Part shown: in pieces, positions 8,468 to 17,010 of the stretch
Position numbering within the stretch: the stretch's first letter is position 1
Layout: each line of letters starts with the position of its first letter
Origin: JAFGKM01 sp964403465
GTDB lineage: Bacteria > Ratteibacteria > UBA8468 > B48-G9 > JAFGKM01
Assembly: GCA_964403465.1 (NCBI GenBank)
Contig: CAYOFY010000012.1
Location: 1-31,645, forward strand
DNA length: 31,645 bases
Direction of reading: 5' to 3'
Made by a program: the position numbers and the translations under genes
The notes under the pieces: model-generated
The model's database searches: none
What the model was told of the DNA's origin: nothing
Seen by the model: the letters and a program-made list of their open reading frames with translations, nothing else

Positions 8468-9895
8468 TCAGAGTTTATTCAAATAATCCAACAAATTCTT
8501 CCTGAGCAGGGCCGGGTTAGCCTGACCTTTTGTTTTTCGCATAATCTGTCCAATCAGATAGGATACCGCCTGTTCCTTGCCGTTCCTGTAATCCTGTACC
8601 GCCCTGGAATTCTCCGCCACTGTTTCTTTTATAATGGAGTTGATTATTTCTTCGTTCTCTATCTGGACAAGGTTTCTTTCAGATACTATTGTCTCCGGGG
8701 ATTTGCCTGTCCTGAAAGACTCCTGAAGAACTGTTTTTGCAATATTACCTGTGATTTTTCCATCCTCCAACATCATTACTATCCTGACCAGATTTTCCGG
8801 TTTTACCGGGGAATCTTCAATTGAAATCTTGTTTGATTTGAGCAGGGCGGCAAGGTCTCCCATAATCCAGTTTGCTATGATTTTCGGCTTTGAGCATGCT
8901 GCCGCACATTTCTCGAAATAATCCGCAGTCTCTTTCCTGGAAGTCATAATCTCGGCGTCGTATTCCTGAAGTCTGTATTCCTCCATGAACCTCCCCTTCC
9001 TTTGAGTCGGAAGCTCTCCAACCTGTGCGGTTATTTTCTCCATTAATGATTCATCTATTGCAAAGGGGACAAGGTCCGGTTCCGGGAAATACCTGTAATC
9101 ATGAGCCTCTTCCTTTGTTCTCATCCCTTCAGTAATCTGAAGATCTTCGTTCCACAGTCTCGTTTCCTGACTTAATTCTCCTCCCTTTTTCAAAAGGGAT
9201 ATCTGTCTGCGCGTTTCATAGTCGAGTGCCTTCCTGACAGATTTGAACGAATTCATGTTCTTGATCTCCGTCTTGACTCCAAGAATGTTATCGCCCTCTC
9301 TTCTTACCGATATGTTGGCGTCACATCTCAGAGAACCCTCTTCCATGTTGCAATCGCTCACCTCAAGATATTCAAGAATTCTCTTAAGGTTTATGAGAAA
9401 GTTTTCCGCTTCGGAAGAACTTCTGATATCGGGCTCGGTAACAATTTCAATAAGCGGTACGCTGCTTCTATTAAGGTCCACAAAGGAAAAACTGCCTTCC
9501 TCAAGAGAATGTACAAGTTTGCCGGCATCTTCCTCCATATGAATTCTTTTCAGTCTGATGTTTCTGCCGTCTATTTGAAGATATCCTTCCGCAGCAAGCG
9601 GTTCTTCGTATTGGGAAATCTGATAATTTTTAGGCAGGTCGGGATAGAAATAGTGTTTTCTTGCGAACCTGGAAAATGCGGAAGGTTTGCAGTTCAAAGC
9701 AACAACCGCTTTCAGAGCCAGTTCAATGGCCTTGATGTTGACAACCGGCAGCGTCCCGGGGAGCCCTGTGCAAACGGGACAGATCTGGCTGTTTGGCCTT
9801 GAACCAAATCTGGTGGAACATCCGCAGAACATTTTCGATTCTGTGAGCAATTCCGCATGTACCTCAAGCCCGATAACTATCTCATATTTTTCCAT
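8468..9895 (-). CDS. gatB: Aspartyl/glutamyl-tRNA amidotransferase subunit B
   Basis: 475 residues, full length. It begins YEIVIGLEVHAEL and has the zinc-binding cysteines of the cradle domain (C24-x-C26 and C39-x2-C42), FARKHYFYPDLPKNYQ and HMEEDAGK, and the C-terminal YqeY-like helical tail. With GatA and GatC it amidates mischarged Glu-tRNA(Gln) or Asp-tRNA(Asn). gatA and gatC are not beside it, unlike the common gatCAB order. No ribosome binding site is visible before the ATG. The 52-base gap to the epimerase-like gene has no good terminator. Confidence 0.96.
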   Translation of the reverse strand: MEKYEIVIGLEVHAELLTESKMFCGCSTRFGSRPNSQICPVCTGLPGTLPVVNIKAIELALKAVVALNCKPSAFSRFARKHYFYPDLPKNYQISQYEEPLAAEGYLQIDGRNIRLKRIHMEEDAGKLVHSLEEGSFSFVDLNRSSVPLIEIVTEPDIRSSSEAENFLINLKRILEYLEVSDCNMEEGSLRCDANISVRREGDNILGVKTEIKNMNSFKSVRKALDYETRRQISLLKKGGELSQETRLWNEDLQITEGMRTKEEAHDYRYFPEPDLVPFAIDESLMEKITAQVGELPTQRKGRFMEEYRLQEYDAEIMTSRKETADYFEKCAAACSKPKIIANWIMGDLAALLKSNKISIEDSPVKPENLVRIVMMLEDGKITGNIAKTVLQESFRTGKSPETIVSERNLVQIENEEIINSIIKETVAENSRAVQDYRNGKEQAVSYLIGQIMRKTKGQANPALLRKNLLDYLNKL

Positions 9896-9947
9896 CTTAA
9901 CGGATACTTAAATGGCAGGAAACTTTGATTTTGCCTGTTATTCGGTA

Positions 9948-10964
9948 TCAGCCGGTCGTTATACTTGCCTTCATTGAAGCTTTAAGATTTTCTCCCGGGT
10001 TCAGTTTCAACTGGTCTCCTCTTCGCACCGCTTCATCCAATCCCGGTAAGCTTGAAAAGGGCTCAAGGGCTATATTGTAGTTTCTGCCGTACCATGGATA
10101 ATTGTAACTGCCCCCCGCTATCCTCCAGAACCATATGTACCTGAATATATTCAACGGGAATTCCAGTCTGAACCCAACTTTCAATTTATTGTTGAAAATC
10201 TCATAATTCCCGTCTTCCAACCCGGATAAAAACATTACCTCGGAAACGTTGTCTTTCTCTGCCGGGCAGATGCTGATGTCAACTGTGTTCTTGCCGCTTG
10301 AACCTTCAACCAGGGGCCATATACCCGCAGTATTTTTAAGATTGGTAAATGATTTTCCGTCCCCCTGTCCGACGGATATGAGCGCTTTCTTGATTCTTAT
10401 CACGCAGTCAGCGGAAAGGAAAGGCTTTCCAAATGCCGGATGATGTCCCCATATGAAATCCATTTCTTCTCCGGATTTGTTTGTCACCCTTTCATCTATG
10501 AAAACTGCGGGATTATTCTTTTCCATTGAGATAGTCTTTTCTATGAGAAAAGGAGTTCTATAAGTTTCGGTATGAAATTTTATGGATATCCTGTGATTGT
10601 TGCTCTCAATCAGTTGGAATTTCCATGGCATTAGCGCGACTTCTCCATGCAATCCGAGAATGGCTCCTTTATATTCGCATATACCACCGCCGTTTGGAAA
10701 AATTTCCTGCCATCCTCCCGGGTAATAATCCAGGAAATTTCCAAGTTTTCCCTCCGCCGTCGTTATAAGGGAAAAGGGTTTGTGCATGGGTATGGGGCTT
10801 CTCCACATGAAATCAATATCCAGAGGCTTGTATAAGAATTCCACTATGTCCGTTCCCTTGTCTGCAAGAATCTCAATCCTCAGGATGTCATTTTCCATTA
10901 TCAAGGAGGTTATGCCATTCCAGACAAATTCCATCCACCTGCATCCGCTATTTGCTGACAACAT
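9948..10964 (-). CDS. Aldose 1-epimerase (galactose mutarotase-like) family protein
   Basis: 338 residues from the chosen start. The beta-sandwich pattern of galactose mutarotase-like enzymes is visible: YYPGGWQEIFPNGGG, GLHGEVALMPW, a WGHHPAFGKP motif carrying the probable catalytic histidine, and IALEPFSSLPG carrying the probable catalytic glutamate. Substrate is not predictable; the family includes hexose mutarotases and DUF4432-like sugar-binding members. The frame is open further upstream, but AAGGAG (10973-10978) sits eight bases before the ATG at 10964, which settles the start and leaves a 17-base overlap with the peptidase gene. Its presence in a series starting with polyol dehydrogenases fits sugar catabolism. 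Confidence 0.75.
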   Translation of the reverse strand: MLSANSGCRWMEFVWNGITSLIMENDILRIEILADKGTDIVEFLYKPLDIDFMWRSPIPMHKPFSLITTAEGKLGNFLDYYPGGWQEIFPNGGGICEYKGAILGLHGEVALMPWKFQLIESNNHRISIKFHTETYRTPFLIEKTISMEKNNPAVFIDERVTNKSGEEMDFIWGHHPAFGKPFLSADCVIRIKKALISVGQGDGKSFTNLKNTAGIWPLVEGSSGKNTVDISICPAEKDNVSEVMFLSGLEDGNYEIFNNKLKVGFRLEFPLNIFRYIWFWRIAGGSYNYPWYGRNYNIALEPFSSLPGLDEAVRRGDQLKLNPGENLKASMKASITTG

Positions 10965-12027
10965 TTCCGAATCTCCTTGCAAGCAACGATTCATCATCCG
11001 GGATATATCTTCTTGCTCCCGCGAAATTACGCCTGAAGTATGAATTTTCAAGAGAGGCGATAGTAACTTTTCTTTCCTGCGTACTGGCGTGAATGAAAAG
11101 ATTATTGCCAATATATATTCCCACATGTCCCACAAAGCCCCTTCTCTTGAAAAAAACCAGGTCTCCCTCGGTCATCTCTTCCCTGTCAACCGGCGTGCCT
11201 TCCTGGAACTGCAAAAAAGCGGTATTCGGAAGTGGCACACATATCTTCTTGTAAACAAGTTTTGTGAGGGTGGAGCAATCAACGGAAGTATTGCCCGTTC
11301 CGCCCAATTTATATGGCATGTCAAGGTAACTGAAAGATTCTTTGAGCAACGCATCTCTCATGCTGGTTTCCTGCAGGACATCGGAATCTGTTGTGCTGTT
11401 GTCCGTTACCACAAGTTCCGTTACCACAGGTACCGGTGGAACCACAATCATCTGTCCTTCCTTGAAGTCCCCATCAGAAAGAAGATTCGCATCTCTCAGT
11501 TGTTCGGGGGTCACATTATATTCCTTCGCCAGTATTTCCAGCGTTTCTCCCTTTTTTATCCTGTGATATACCTTTTCGGACAATTCGCCCATGATGGGCT
11601 GTGGTGTTTCTATGTCTGGCAATTTCCGGGGTACTTCTATCTTAAGCCTGCGGCCTGCAACAATGATATTGCTTTTGAGATTATTGTTTCTCTTTATTTG
11701 GGATACGGTAACATTGAACTTTCTGCTGATTCGCGACAGGGAATCTCCTTTCTCCACTACGTAGTACACTGTTTCGCATCCGCATGATATGCCGGAATCC
11801 TCCTTGTTTTCAGACCTTTTGACTATAAGCCGTTGATCCGGGTATATGGCGGCAGATTTGAGGTTATTGAGTTTCTTTATATTAGTGACGGTAGTATGAT
11901 ACCTTCTTGCGACCGAGGAGAGATTCTCACCCTTCTTCACATGATGATACTGCGTTATCTGGTCAGAATACAGGTAGGTAGATACAAGAAGTAAAAGAAA
12001 AAAACTGATATTATATCTTCTATTCAT
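10948..12027 (-). CDS. LysM-NlpC/P60 cell-wall peptidase
   Basis: 359 residues. A signal peptide (about 1-21) is followed by three LysM peptidoglycan-binding repeats (about 26-70, 87-131 and 153-197). A Val/Thr-rich linker leads to a C-terminal NlpC/P60 endopeptidase domain (about 225-345). The catalytic residues are C251 (SVDCSTLTK), H301 (GFVGHVGIYIG) and H313 (FIHAS). The enzyme is expected to act in the periplasm on peptide stems, usually between D-Glu and diaminopimelate. It overlaps cysE by eight bases and the epimerase-like gene by 17. C82 and C84, between LysM 1 and 2, are unusual; they could form a disulfide or be modified. Confidence 0.92.
   Translation of the reverse strand: MNRRYNISFFLLLLVSTYLYSDQITQYHHVKKGENLSSVARRYHTTVTNIKKLNNLKSAAIYPDQRLIVKRSENKEDSGISCGCETVYYVVEKGDSLSRISRKFNVTVSQIKRNNNLKSNIIVAGRRLKIEVPRKLPDIETPQPIMGELSEKVYHRIKKGETLEILAKEYNVTPEQLRDANLLSDGDFKEGQMIVVPPVPVVTELVVTDNSTTDSDVLQETSMRDALLKESFSYLDMPYKLGGTGNTSVDCSTLTKLVYKKICVPLPNTAFLQFQEGTPVDREEMTEGDLVFFKRRGFVGHVGIYIGNNLFIHASTQERKVTIASLENSYFRRNFAGARRYIPDDESLLARRFGNVVSK
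10973..10978 (-). promoter_or_regulatory. Shine-Dalgarno site deciding the epimerase start
   Basis: Minus-strand AAGGAG lies eight bases before the ATG at 10964. The upstream in-frame ATG codons at 10997 and 10994 lie inside the NlpC/P60 coding region and were not preferred for this reason. Confidence 0.7.
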
Positions 12028-12754
12028 CCTGCCCCCTTGTTTCTGAATTTATCGGGAATATCTTTGCTATCTCCTTTTTCTTTTTCTCAAAATACTCGTC
12101 TATCTTGCATCGAAGTCCTTCCATGTTTTCAATGGTCAAAATCCTCTGTTCCAGTTTCTCCTGCTCCTCAAGTATTGTTCTCAGGGCATCTGCAATCGGG
12201 TCAGGAAGTTTTGCATGGTCAAGGTCTATCTTTTCAACCCTGTGTTCTCCCACTATTCTGCCAGGGACTCCAACGACGGTTGCACACGGGGGTACATTCT
12301 TAATAACGACGGAACCCGCCCCTATCCTCGAATTTTCACCGACTGTTATGGCACCGAGCACCACGGCACCGGCTCCTATCACGACATTGTTTTCTATCGT
12401 GGGATGACGTTTCTTTTTCTCCGTTGAAGTTCCCCCCAGAACCACGCCCTGGTAGAGGAGAACACCGTCTCCAATTTCTGCTGTCTCACCTATCACCACT
12501 CCCATTCCATGGTCAATAAAAAACCTCCTGCCTATTTTTGCCGCAGGATGTATCTCAATGCCTGTCAGGACCCTGTTGATATGGGAAAGAAAACGCGCGA
12601 TACTTTTTTCCCCTCTGGTCCATAAAAAGTGAGCAATTCTATGAATGAAGAGAGCATGCAGCCCTGGATATGATGTCAATACCTCAAACATATTTCTCGC
12701 AGCAGGGTCTTTTTCAAAAACCGTTTTTATATCCTCTTTTATCTTTTCAAACAT
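12020..12754 (-). CDS. cysE: Serine O-acetyltransferase
   Basis: 244 residues from the ATG at 12754. It makes O-acetylserine from serine and acetyl-CoA, the first step of cysteine synthesis. The N-terminal helical domain (MFEKIKEDI, KDPAARN, YPGLHAL) and the left-handed beta-helix with GIEIHPAAKIG, FIDHGMGVVIGETAEIG and VVGVPGRIV are all present. A long charged C-terminal tail (about 185-244) could form a coiled coil. An ATG at 12787 overlaps the E2 stop (ATGA), so an 11-residue extension is possible, but family members begin at the MFEKIKED block. The product acetate and CoA ties it loosely to the acyl-CoA-forming complex upstream. Confidence 0.93.
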   Translation of the reverse strand: MFEKIKEDIKTVFEKDPAARNMFEVLTSYPGLHALFIHRIAHFLWTRGEKSIARFLSHINRVLTGIEIHPAAKIGRRFFIDHGMGVVIGETAEIGDGVLLYQGVVLGGTSTEKKKRHPTIENNVVIGAGAVVLGAITVGENSRIGAGSVVIKNVPPCATVVGVPGRIVGEHRVEKIDLDHAKLPDPIADALRTILEEQEKLEQRILTIENMEGLRCKIDEYFEKKKKEIAKIFPINSETRGQDE

Positions 12755-12783
12755 ATTCAGAATCCGCCTCTGATATCGCCGTC

Positions 12784-13989
12784 TCATCCCGTTGCAGGGT
12801 TTTCAAAAGTTTCCTTGAAACGCTTATAAAAAAGCCCCGCATAGGAACCGTCTATCACCCTGTGGTCAAAAGAGAAGGAAACGTTCATTACATAATGGAT
12901 TTGCGGAGTGTCGTCAACGACAATCATTTCTTTCCCTATTTTTCCAACGCCCATTATTGCGACTCCTGGCGGGCTTATTATTGGCTGAAAATTTTCAACA
13001 CCATACATGCCGAGATTGGAAATGATGAATCCGGCATCTTTCATTTCGTTTTCGGATAACATGCTTGCCCTGGCTTTTTCAATAATTTTTTTTCTTTCGA
13101 TGCTTATGCTTCTTATGTCCATTGCTTCGCAGTTTTTCAGAACCGGTACCAGCAATCCCTGTTCTACGGACACGGCCAGCCCTATGTTAATGGCCGAATA
13201 TATCCTGATTTCGCCGTTGATCAGCCGCGCATTTATCAACGGGTATTCCCTTATTGCCCCTGCGGCTGCAAATATCAGGAAATCCGTATAGGTGAGTTCA
13301 GTATCTTGCTTTTCCTTCAAATTTTCCTTGAGGTGGACCACCCTGTCTACCAAGAATTTGCCCTGAAGGTAATAATGCGGGATTTCCCTTTTGCTTTCAG
13401 TTAGCCGTTTTGCTATGATTCTTCTCAACGGAGTCCACTCTTGTATCCGGTATTCACCAGCCCCCTGTTCTTTTTCTTTTCTTGTCGAAAGGTATTCCAG
13501 GACGTCTTTTTTCTCTATCCTCTCGCCTGGGCCAGAGCCCTTTACCACGGAAATATCTATACCTGCTTCCCGCGCCATTTTTTTCGCAAGAGGGCTTGCT
13601 TTCAATCTTTCTGAAGGTTCGCCGGAAATCATTGCCATTTCACTTTCCTTCTCAGCAGGCGCGGTTTCTGCTGTAACCTTAACTTTCCGTTCTCCTTCGG
13701 ATTTTCGCTCACCGGTTTTCGATTCTACGGCAGGCACCTTCTCGTCAGGAGTGTCTGCAAGGTATCCTATTATGGTAGTCACAGGTATCGGTTTGTCAGA
13801 TGGTTCATATAGCTTCTTAATCAAATAACCGCTATGCAGGGACTCGACCTCAAAGTTCGTTTTGTCACTCATTACCTCAAAAAGCACTTCCCCTTTTTCA
13901 ACACTATCTCTCTCGGCCTTCTTCCATGAAACGATATAACCCTCCTCCATCGTTTCACCGAGTTTGGGCATTATTATTTCCCTTACCAT
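12784..13989 (-). CDS. 2-oxoacid dehydrogenase E2 (dihydrolipoyl acyltransferase)
   Basis: 401 residues in classical E2 order. A single lipoyl domain (about 1-78) has lipoylation at K43 (MSDKTN). An acidic/lysine-rich hinge leads to a peripheral subunit-binding domain (about 130-168; SPLAKKMAREAGIDI), a second hinge, and a catalytic core (about 180-400) ending with the active-site FDHRVIDG (H376). The acyl group formed by E1 is passed through lipoate to coenzyme A. The core length and motif fit pyruvate or acetoin dehydrogenase E2; the sequence alone does not decide. It starts one base after the E1beta stop, with AAAGGA as ribosome binding site. Confidence 0.93.
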   Translation of the reverse strand: MVREIIMPKLGETMEEGYIVSWKKAERDSVEKGEVLFEVMSDKTNFEVESLHSGYLIKKLYEPSDKPIPVTTIIGYLADTPDEKVPAVESKTGERKSEGERKVKVTAETAPAEKESEMAMISGEPSERLKASPLAKKMAREAGIDISVVKGSGPGERIEKKDVLEYLSTRKEKEQGAGEYRIQEWTPLRRIIAKRLTESKREIPHYYLQGKFLVDRVVHLKENLKEKQDTELTYTDFLIFAAAGAIREYPLINARLINGEIRIYSAINIGLAVSVEQGLLVPVLKNCEAMDIRSISIERKKIIEKARASMLSENEMKDAGFIISNLGMYGVENFQPIISPPGVAIMGVGKIGKEMIVVDDTPQIHYVMNVSFSFDHRVIDGSYAGLFYKRFKETFENPATG

Positions 13990-13990
13990 T

Positions 13991-14971
13991 TTACGTTTCC
14001 TTTGCCAGCTTGCTCACTGCCCTGTACACTCTTTCGGCATCGGGGATAGCCAATTTTTCAAGGACAGGGCTTTTCGGCATAGGTACATCCTCTCCTGCAA
14101 CACGTACTATGGGAGCATCCAGCCAGTCAAAAGCATTTTCCATTATTTGAGCGCTTATCTCTGCGCCAGTTCCTCCTGTTTTGCAGTCTTCCTCCACTAT
14201 TACCATTCTGCTTGTCTTCTTGACTGATCTTACAACTGTCTCCGTGTCAAGAGGAAGCAATGTTCTCAAATCCACTATTTCTGTTGAGATTCCTTCCTTT
14301 TCAAGTCTTGCCGCTGCCTCCATGCATACAAGAAGCATTCTTGAATAAGTTACAAGTGTCACATCGCTGCCTTCTCTTTTTATGTCTGCAACACCTATGG
14401 GAATGATGTATTCTTCCTCGGGGACTTTGCCTTTCGTGTTATACAACATTTTATGCTCTATGAAAACAACAGGGTTATCCTCCCTTATGGAACTTTTGAG
14501 AAGACCCTTTGCATCGTAAGGGGTCGATGGCATAACAACCTTTATTCCCGGAATATGTATAAGCCATGACTCAAGACTCTGTGAATGATGAGCGCCCAGT
14601 GTTCTCCCGGCTCCCCCCTCTGTTCTTATGGTCAGCGGAACGGTGCACTTTCCGCCGAACATATACCTTATCTTGGCCACCTGATTGTTGAGTTGCTCCA
14701 GGCACAGGCCGATGAAGTCTATATACATGATCTCGGCCACAGGTCTCATACCCGTCAGCGCCGCTCCAAGTCCGACCCCCACTATCGCGTTTTCGGATAT
14801 CGGGGTGTCAAGAACTCTCCGATCCCCGTACTTTTTCCACAGGTCAGCAGTTACACCGTAAGCGCCGCCATAGATGGCAATATCCTCTCCCAGGAGAAAG
14901 ACATCCTGATCTTTTTCCATCTCTTCCATAAGGGCCTCATTCAGCGCCTGTCTGTATGTTATCTCCCGCAT
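13991..14971 (-). CDS. 2-oxoacid dehydrogenase E1 component, beta subunit
   Basis: 326 residues. Typical E1beta features are GEDIAIYGGAYGVT, DTPISENAIVGVGLGAA, RPVAEIMYIDF, GAHHSQSLESW and HIPGIKVVMPSTPYDAKGL. They form the half-site that, with the alpha subunit, binds thiamine diphosphate and decarboxylates the 2-oxoacid. AAGGAG nine bases before the ATG supports the start. The AcoB/PdhB families overlap in all these motifs. The gene sits 15 bases after E1alpha and one base before E2, so the three are clearly one translational unit. Confidence 0.94.
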   Translation of the reverse strand: MREITYRQALNEALMEEMEKDQDVFLLGEDIAIYGGAYGVTADLWKKYGDRRVLDTPISENAIVGVGLGAALTGMRPVAEIMYIDFIGLCLEQLNNQVAKIRYMFGGKCTVPLTIRTEGGAGRTLGAHHSQSLESWLIHIPGIKVVMPSTPYDAKGLLKSSIREDNPVVFIEHKMLYNTKGKVPEEEYIIPIGVADIKREGSDVTLVTYSRMLLVCMEAAARLEKEGISTEIVDLRTLLPLDTETVVRSVKKTSRMVIVEEDCKTGGTGAEISAQIMENAFDWLDAPIVRVAGEDVPMPKSPVLEKLAIPDAERVYRAVSKLAKET

Positions 14972-14986
14972 TCTGCCAAATCTCCT

Positions 14987-15955
14987 TTATACGTACAAAT
15001 CGGTATACAGTTCATCCGGTTCTGGAAGAGGGCTCTTTATGGCGTAATCAACCGCTTCCTCCATTTCTCCCGTAACAAATTCTTCAACCTCGCTAACTTC
15101 CTGAGGAGTAAAAACTCCCTCCCCTATCATCCTGGCAGAAAATAATTTGATAGGGTCTCTTTCACGCCAGAATTTCTCTTCTTCTCTTGTCCTGTACGTT
15201 CGTGTATCACTCCTGCTGTGGCCGTAATATCTGTAGGTGTTAGCCACGATAAAACTGGGGCCTTTCCCGTTTCTTGCATGCTCAATCCATCTGCCGGAGG
15301 TCTGTCTCACGGCCATTACGTCCTGTCCGTCAACTGTCTCCGAGGGCATGTCAAAGGCAAGTGCCTTCTTTGAAAGATCCTCAACCGCACTTGCCCGCTT
15401 GACGGATACGCTCATTCCATACAGGTTGTTCTCGCAAACATAGACAACCGGCAATTTCCACAGGGATGCCATGTTGAGGCATTCAAAAAATATTCCGTTG
15501 TTGGTTGCTCCGTCACCGAAAAAACACACAACGATCCGGCCGGTATTTCTTATTTTCATGGATAACCCGGCTCCGGTGGCTATCCCGAGACTGCCCGCAA
15601 CTATTCCATTCGCCCCAAGATTGCCCTTGGAAACGTCGGCGAGATGCAACGAGCCTCCCTTGCCTTTGCATACACCTGTTTTCTTGCCCAGTATCTCTGC
15701 CATAAGTGCTTTCAAATCTCCGTCCTTGGCAATGGCATGTCCATGTCCTCTGTGTGTGCTGGTTATGTAATCGTCCGGTCTGAGCATTGATACGACTCCG
15801 GTTGCAACCGCTTCCATGCCTGCATAGAGATGAGAACCTCCCTCAGCTATGTTCTTGGCGAGCAATTCCATTATTTTATCTTCAAACTGACGTATCTCCA
15901 TCATTTGTCTGAGAAGTCTTGATGCAAGTTCTCTGTCAATACCTGCGCTCATCAT
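14987..15955 (-). CDS. 2-oxoacid dehydrogenase E1 component, alpha subunit
   Basis: 322 residues. The thiamine diphosphate motif GDGATNN...CENN is intact. HRGHGHAIAKD, KGKGGSLHLAD and YYGHSRSD are the regulatory-loop and active-site signatures of PdhA/AcoA-type subunits. The short length (about 320 rather than 360-400) and KGKGGSLHLAD block are closest in style to the bacterial PdhA/AcoA group using pyruvate or acetoin. The start overlaps the alcohol dehydrogenase stop (ATGA). A second ATG follows at once and either may be used. Confidence 0.94.
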   Translation of the reverse strand: MMSAGIDRELASRLLRQMMEIRQFEDKIMELLAKNIAEGGSHLYAGMEAVATGVVSMLRPDDYITSTHRGHGHAIAKDGDLKALMAEILGKKTGVCKGKGGSLHLADVSKGNLGANGIVAGSLGIATGAGLSMKIRNTGRIVVCFFGDGATNNGIFFECLNMASLWKLPVVYVCENNLYGMSVSVKRASAVEDLSKKALAFDMPSETVDGQDVMAVRQTSGRWIEHARNGKGPSFIVANTYRYYGHSRSDTRTYRTREEEKFWRERDPIKLFSARMIGEGVFTPQEVSEVEEFVTGEMEEAVDYAIKSPLPEPDELYTDLYV

Positions 15956-17010
15956 TTCTCCTTCTCATGGGTGATAATTATTTTCAGCCCCTCTTTATTT
16001 TCTGCCTTTCTTAATCCTTCTTTTATGTTTTCGAGCGAATAGGTGTGAGTAATGTATCTTCTGGCGTTTATTCTTCCTGAAGAAATTAAATCCAGCGCAA
16101 TCCTGTTATGCATTGGATTTGAACCGTGGGTGCCGGTGACAAAGAATTCTCCGTAATGCAGAAGGTTGCTGTTGAAATTTATGAACGGTTTTTCCTTGGG
16201 GAGTCCTCCGAAGTAATTTATTGACCCCCTTTTCGCAACAAGTTCCAGCGCCTGTTCCTGCGGTTGAGAAGCGCCTACTGCAACTATAACCCTGTCAGCC
16301 ATCCGTCCCCCCGTCATCTCGGCAACAACCTTTCTGATATCGTTTTTACTCATATCCACGAGAGAACTTCCGGTAAACTCGGCCATCTTAATGCGTTCCG
16401 GCGAAATATCGGCGAGTATTACCTTTCCCGCCCCTGTAGTTGCGGCGAACTCAGCGTGAAAACACCCTATGGGCCCTGCTCCGAGAATCAATACGGTGTC
16501 TCCCGTTTCAACGCGGCTGAGAGACTGGCCGTTTATTACACAGGCAAGGGGTTCTGCTATTGATGCTTCTTCAAAAGAGACATTGCCCGGAATCCTGTTC
16601 ACACATCCGTTTCGCACGGCATCTTCCGGCACCAGCATATATTCGGCAAATCCGCCGTCGTAATGATAACCTATCGCTTTAAGATTGTCGCACATTGATT
16701 GATATCCCTTCCTGCAGTAGTAACATCTGCCACAGGGGATTGCCGGGGCGATGGCTACACGGTCGCCGTTGCTGTACTCTTTTATATTTTTCCCGACGGC
16801 ACTGATTGTTCCGCTCACCTCGTGTCCGGTTATTCTGGGGAAAACAATGTGTTTATGTCCGTGGTGAAAAACCTTCACATCCGTGCCACATATGGCGCAG
16901 GCTTTAATATTCAGGAGGATTTCATTATCTCCCGGTACCGGTATGGCTGTCTCTTCTACGGAAAGCTCCTCCGGGTGCTTCAGAACTGCCGCCTTCATCT
17001 TGTATTTCAT
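15952..17010 (-). CDS. Zinc-dependent medium-chain polyol/alcohol dehydrogenase
   Basis: 352 residues. The GroES-like catalytic domain has the catalytic zinc ligands C41 (CGTD), H63 and E64 (GHE), and the structural zinc cysteines C93, C96, C99 and C107. The Rossmann domain has the nucleotide-binding LILGAGPIG. The overall form is that of the sorbitol/L-iditol and threonine dehydrogenase group, which oxidise a secondary alcohol with NAD(P). GAGG six bases before the ATG at 17010 fixes the start inside the mtlD-like gene, giving an 86-base overlap. Position between a mannitol-1-phosphate dehydrogenase homologue and an acyl-CoA-forming complex suggests sugar-alcohol catabolism. Butanediol dehydrogenase is an alternative if the complex is acetoin dehydrogenase. 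Confidence 0.88.
   Translation of the reverse strand: MKYKMKAAVLKHPEELSVEETAIPVPGDNEILLNIKACAICGTDVKVFHHGHKHIVFPRITGHEVSGTISAVGKNIKEYSNGDRVAIAPAIPCGRCYYCRKGYQSMCDNLKAIGYHYDGGFAEYMLVPEDAVRNGCVNRIPGNVSFEEASIAEPLACVINGQSLSRVETGDTVLILGAGPIGCFHAEFAATTGAGKVILADISPERIKMAEFTGSSLVDMSKNDIRKVVAEMTGGRMADRVIVAVGASQPQEQALELVAKRGSINYFGGLPKEKPFINFNSNLLHYGEFFVTGTHGSNPMHNRIALDLISSGRINARRYITHTYSLENIKEGLRKAENKEGLKIIITHEKEK

Noticed and set aside
9896..9947. Terminator or promoter between the epimerase-like gene and gatB
   Set aside because: Short complementary pieces (CAGG/CCTG) are too small, and no -10 box with a partner is found.
11089..11787. 232-codon plus-strand frame opposite the LysM-NlpC/P60 gene
   Set aside because: It mirrors the repeated LysM coding sequence, and no start signal or family pattern is seen.
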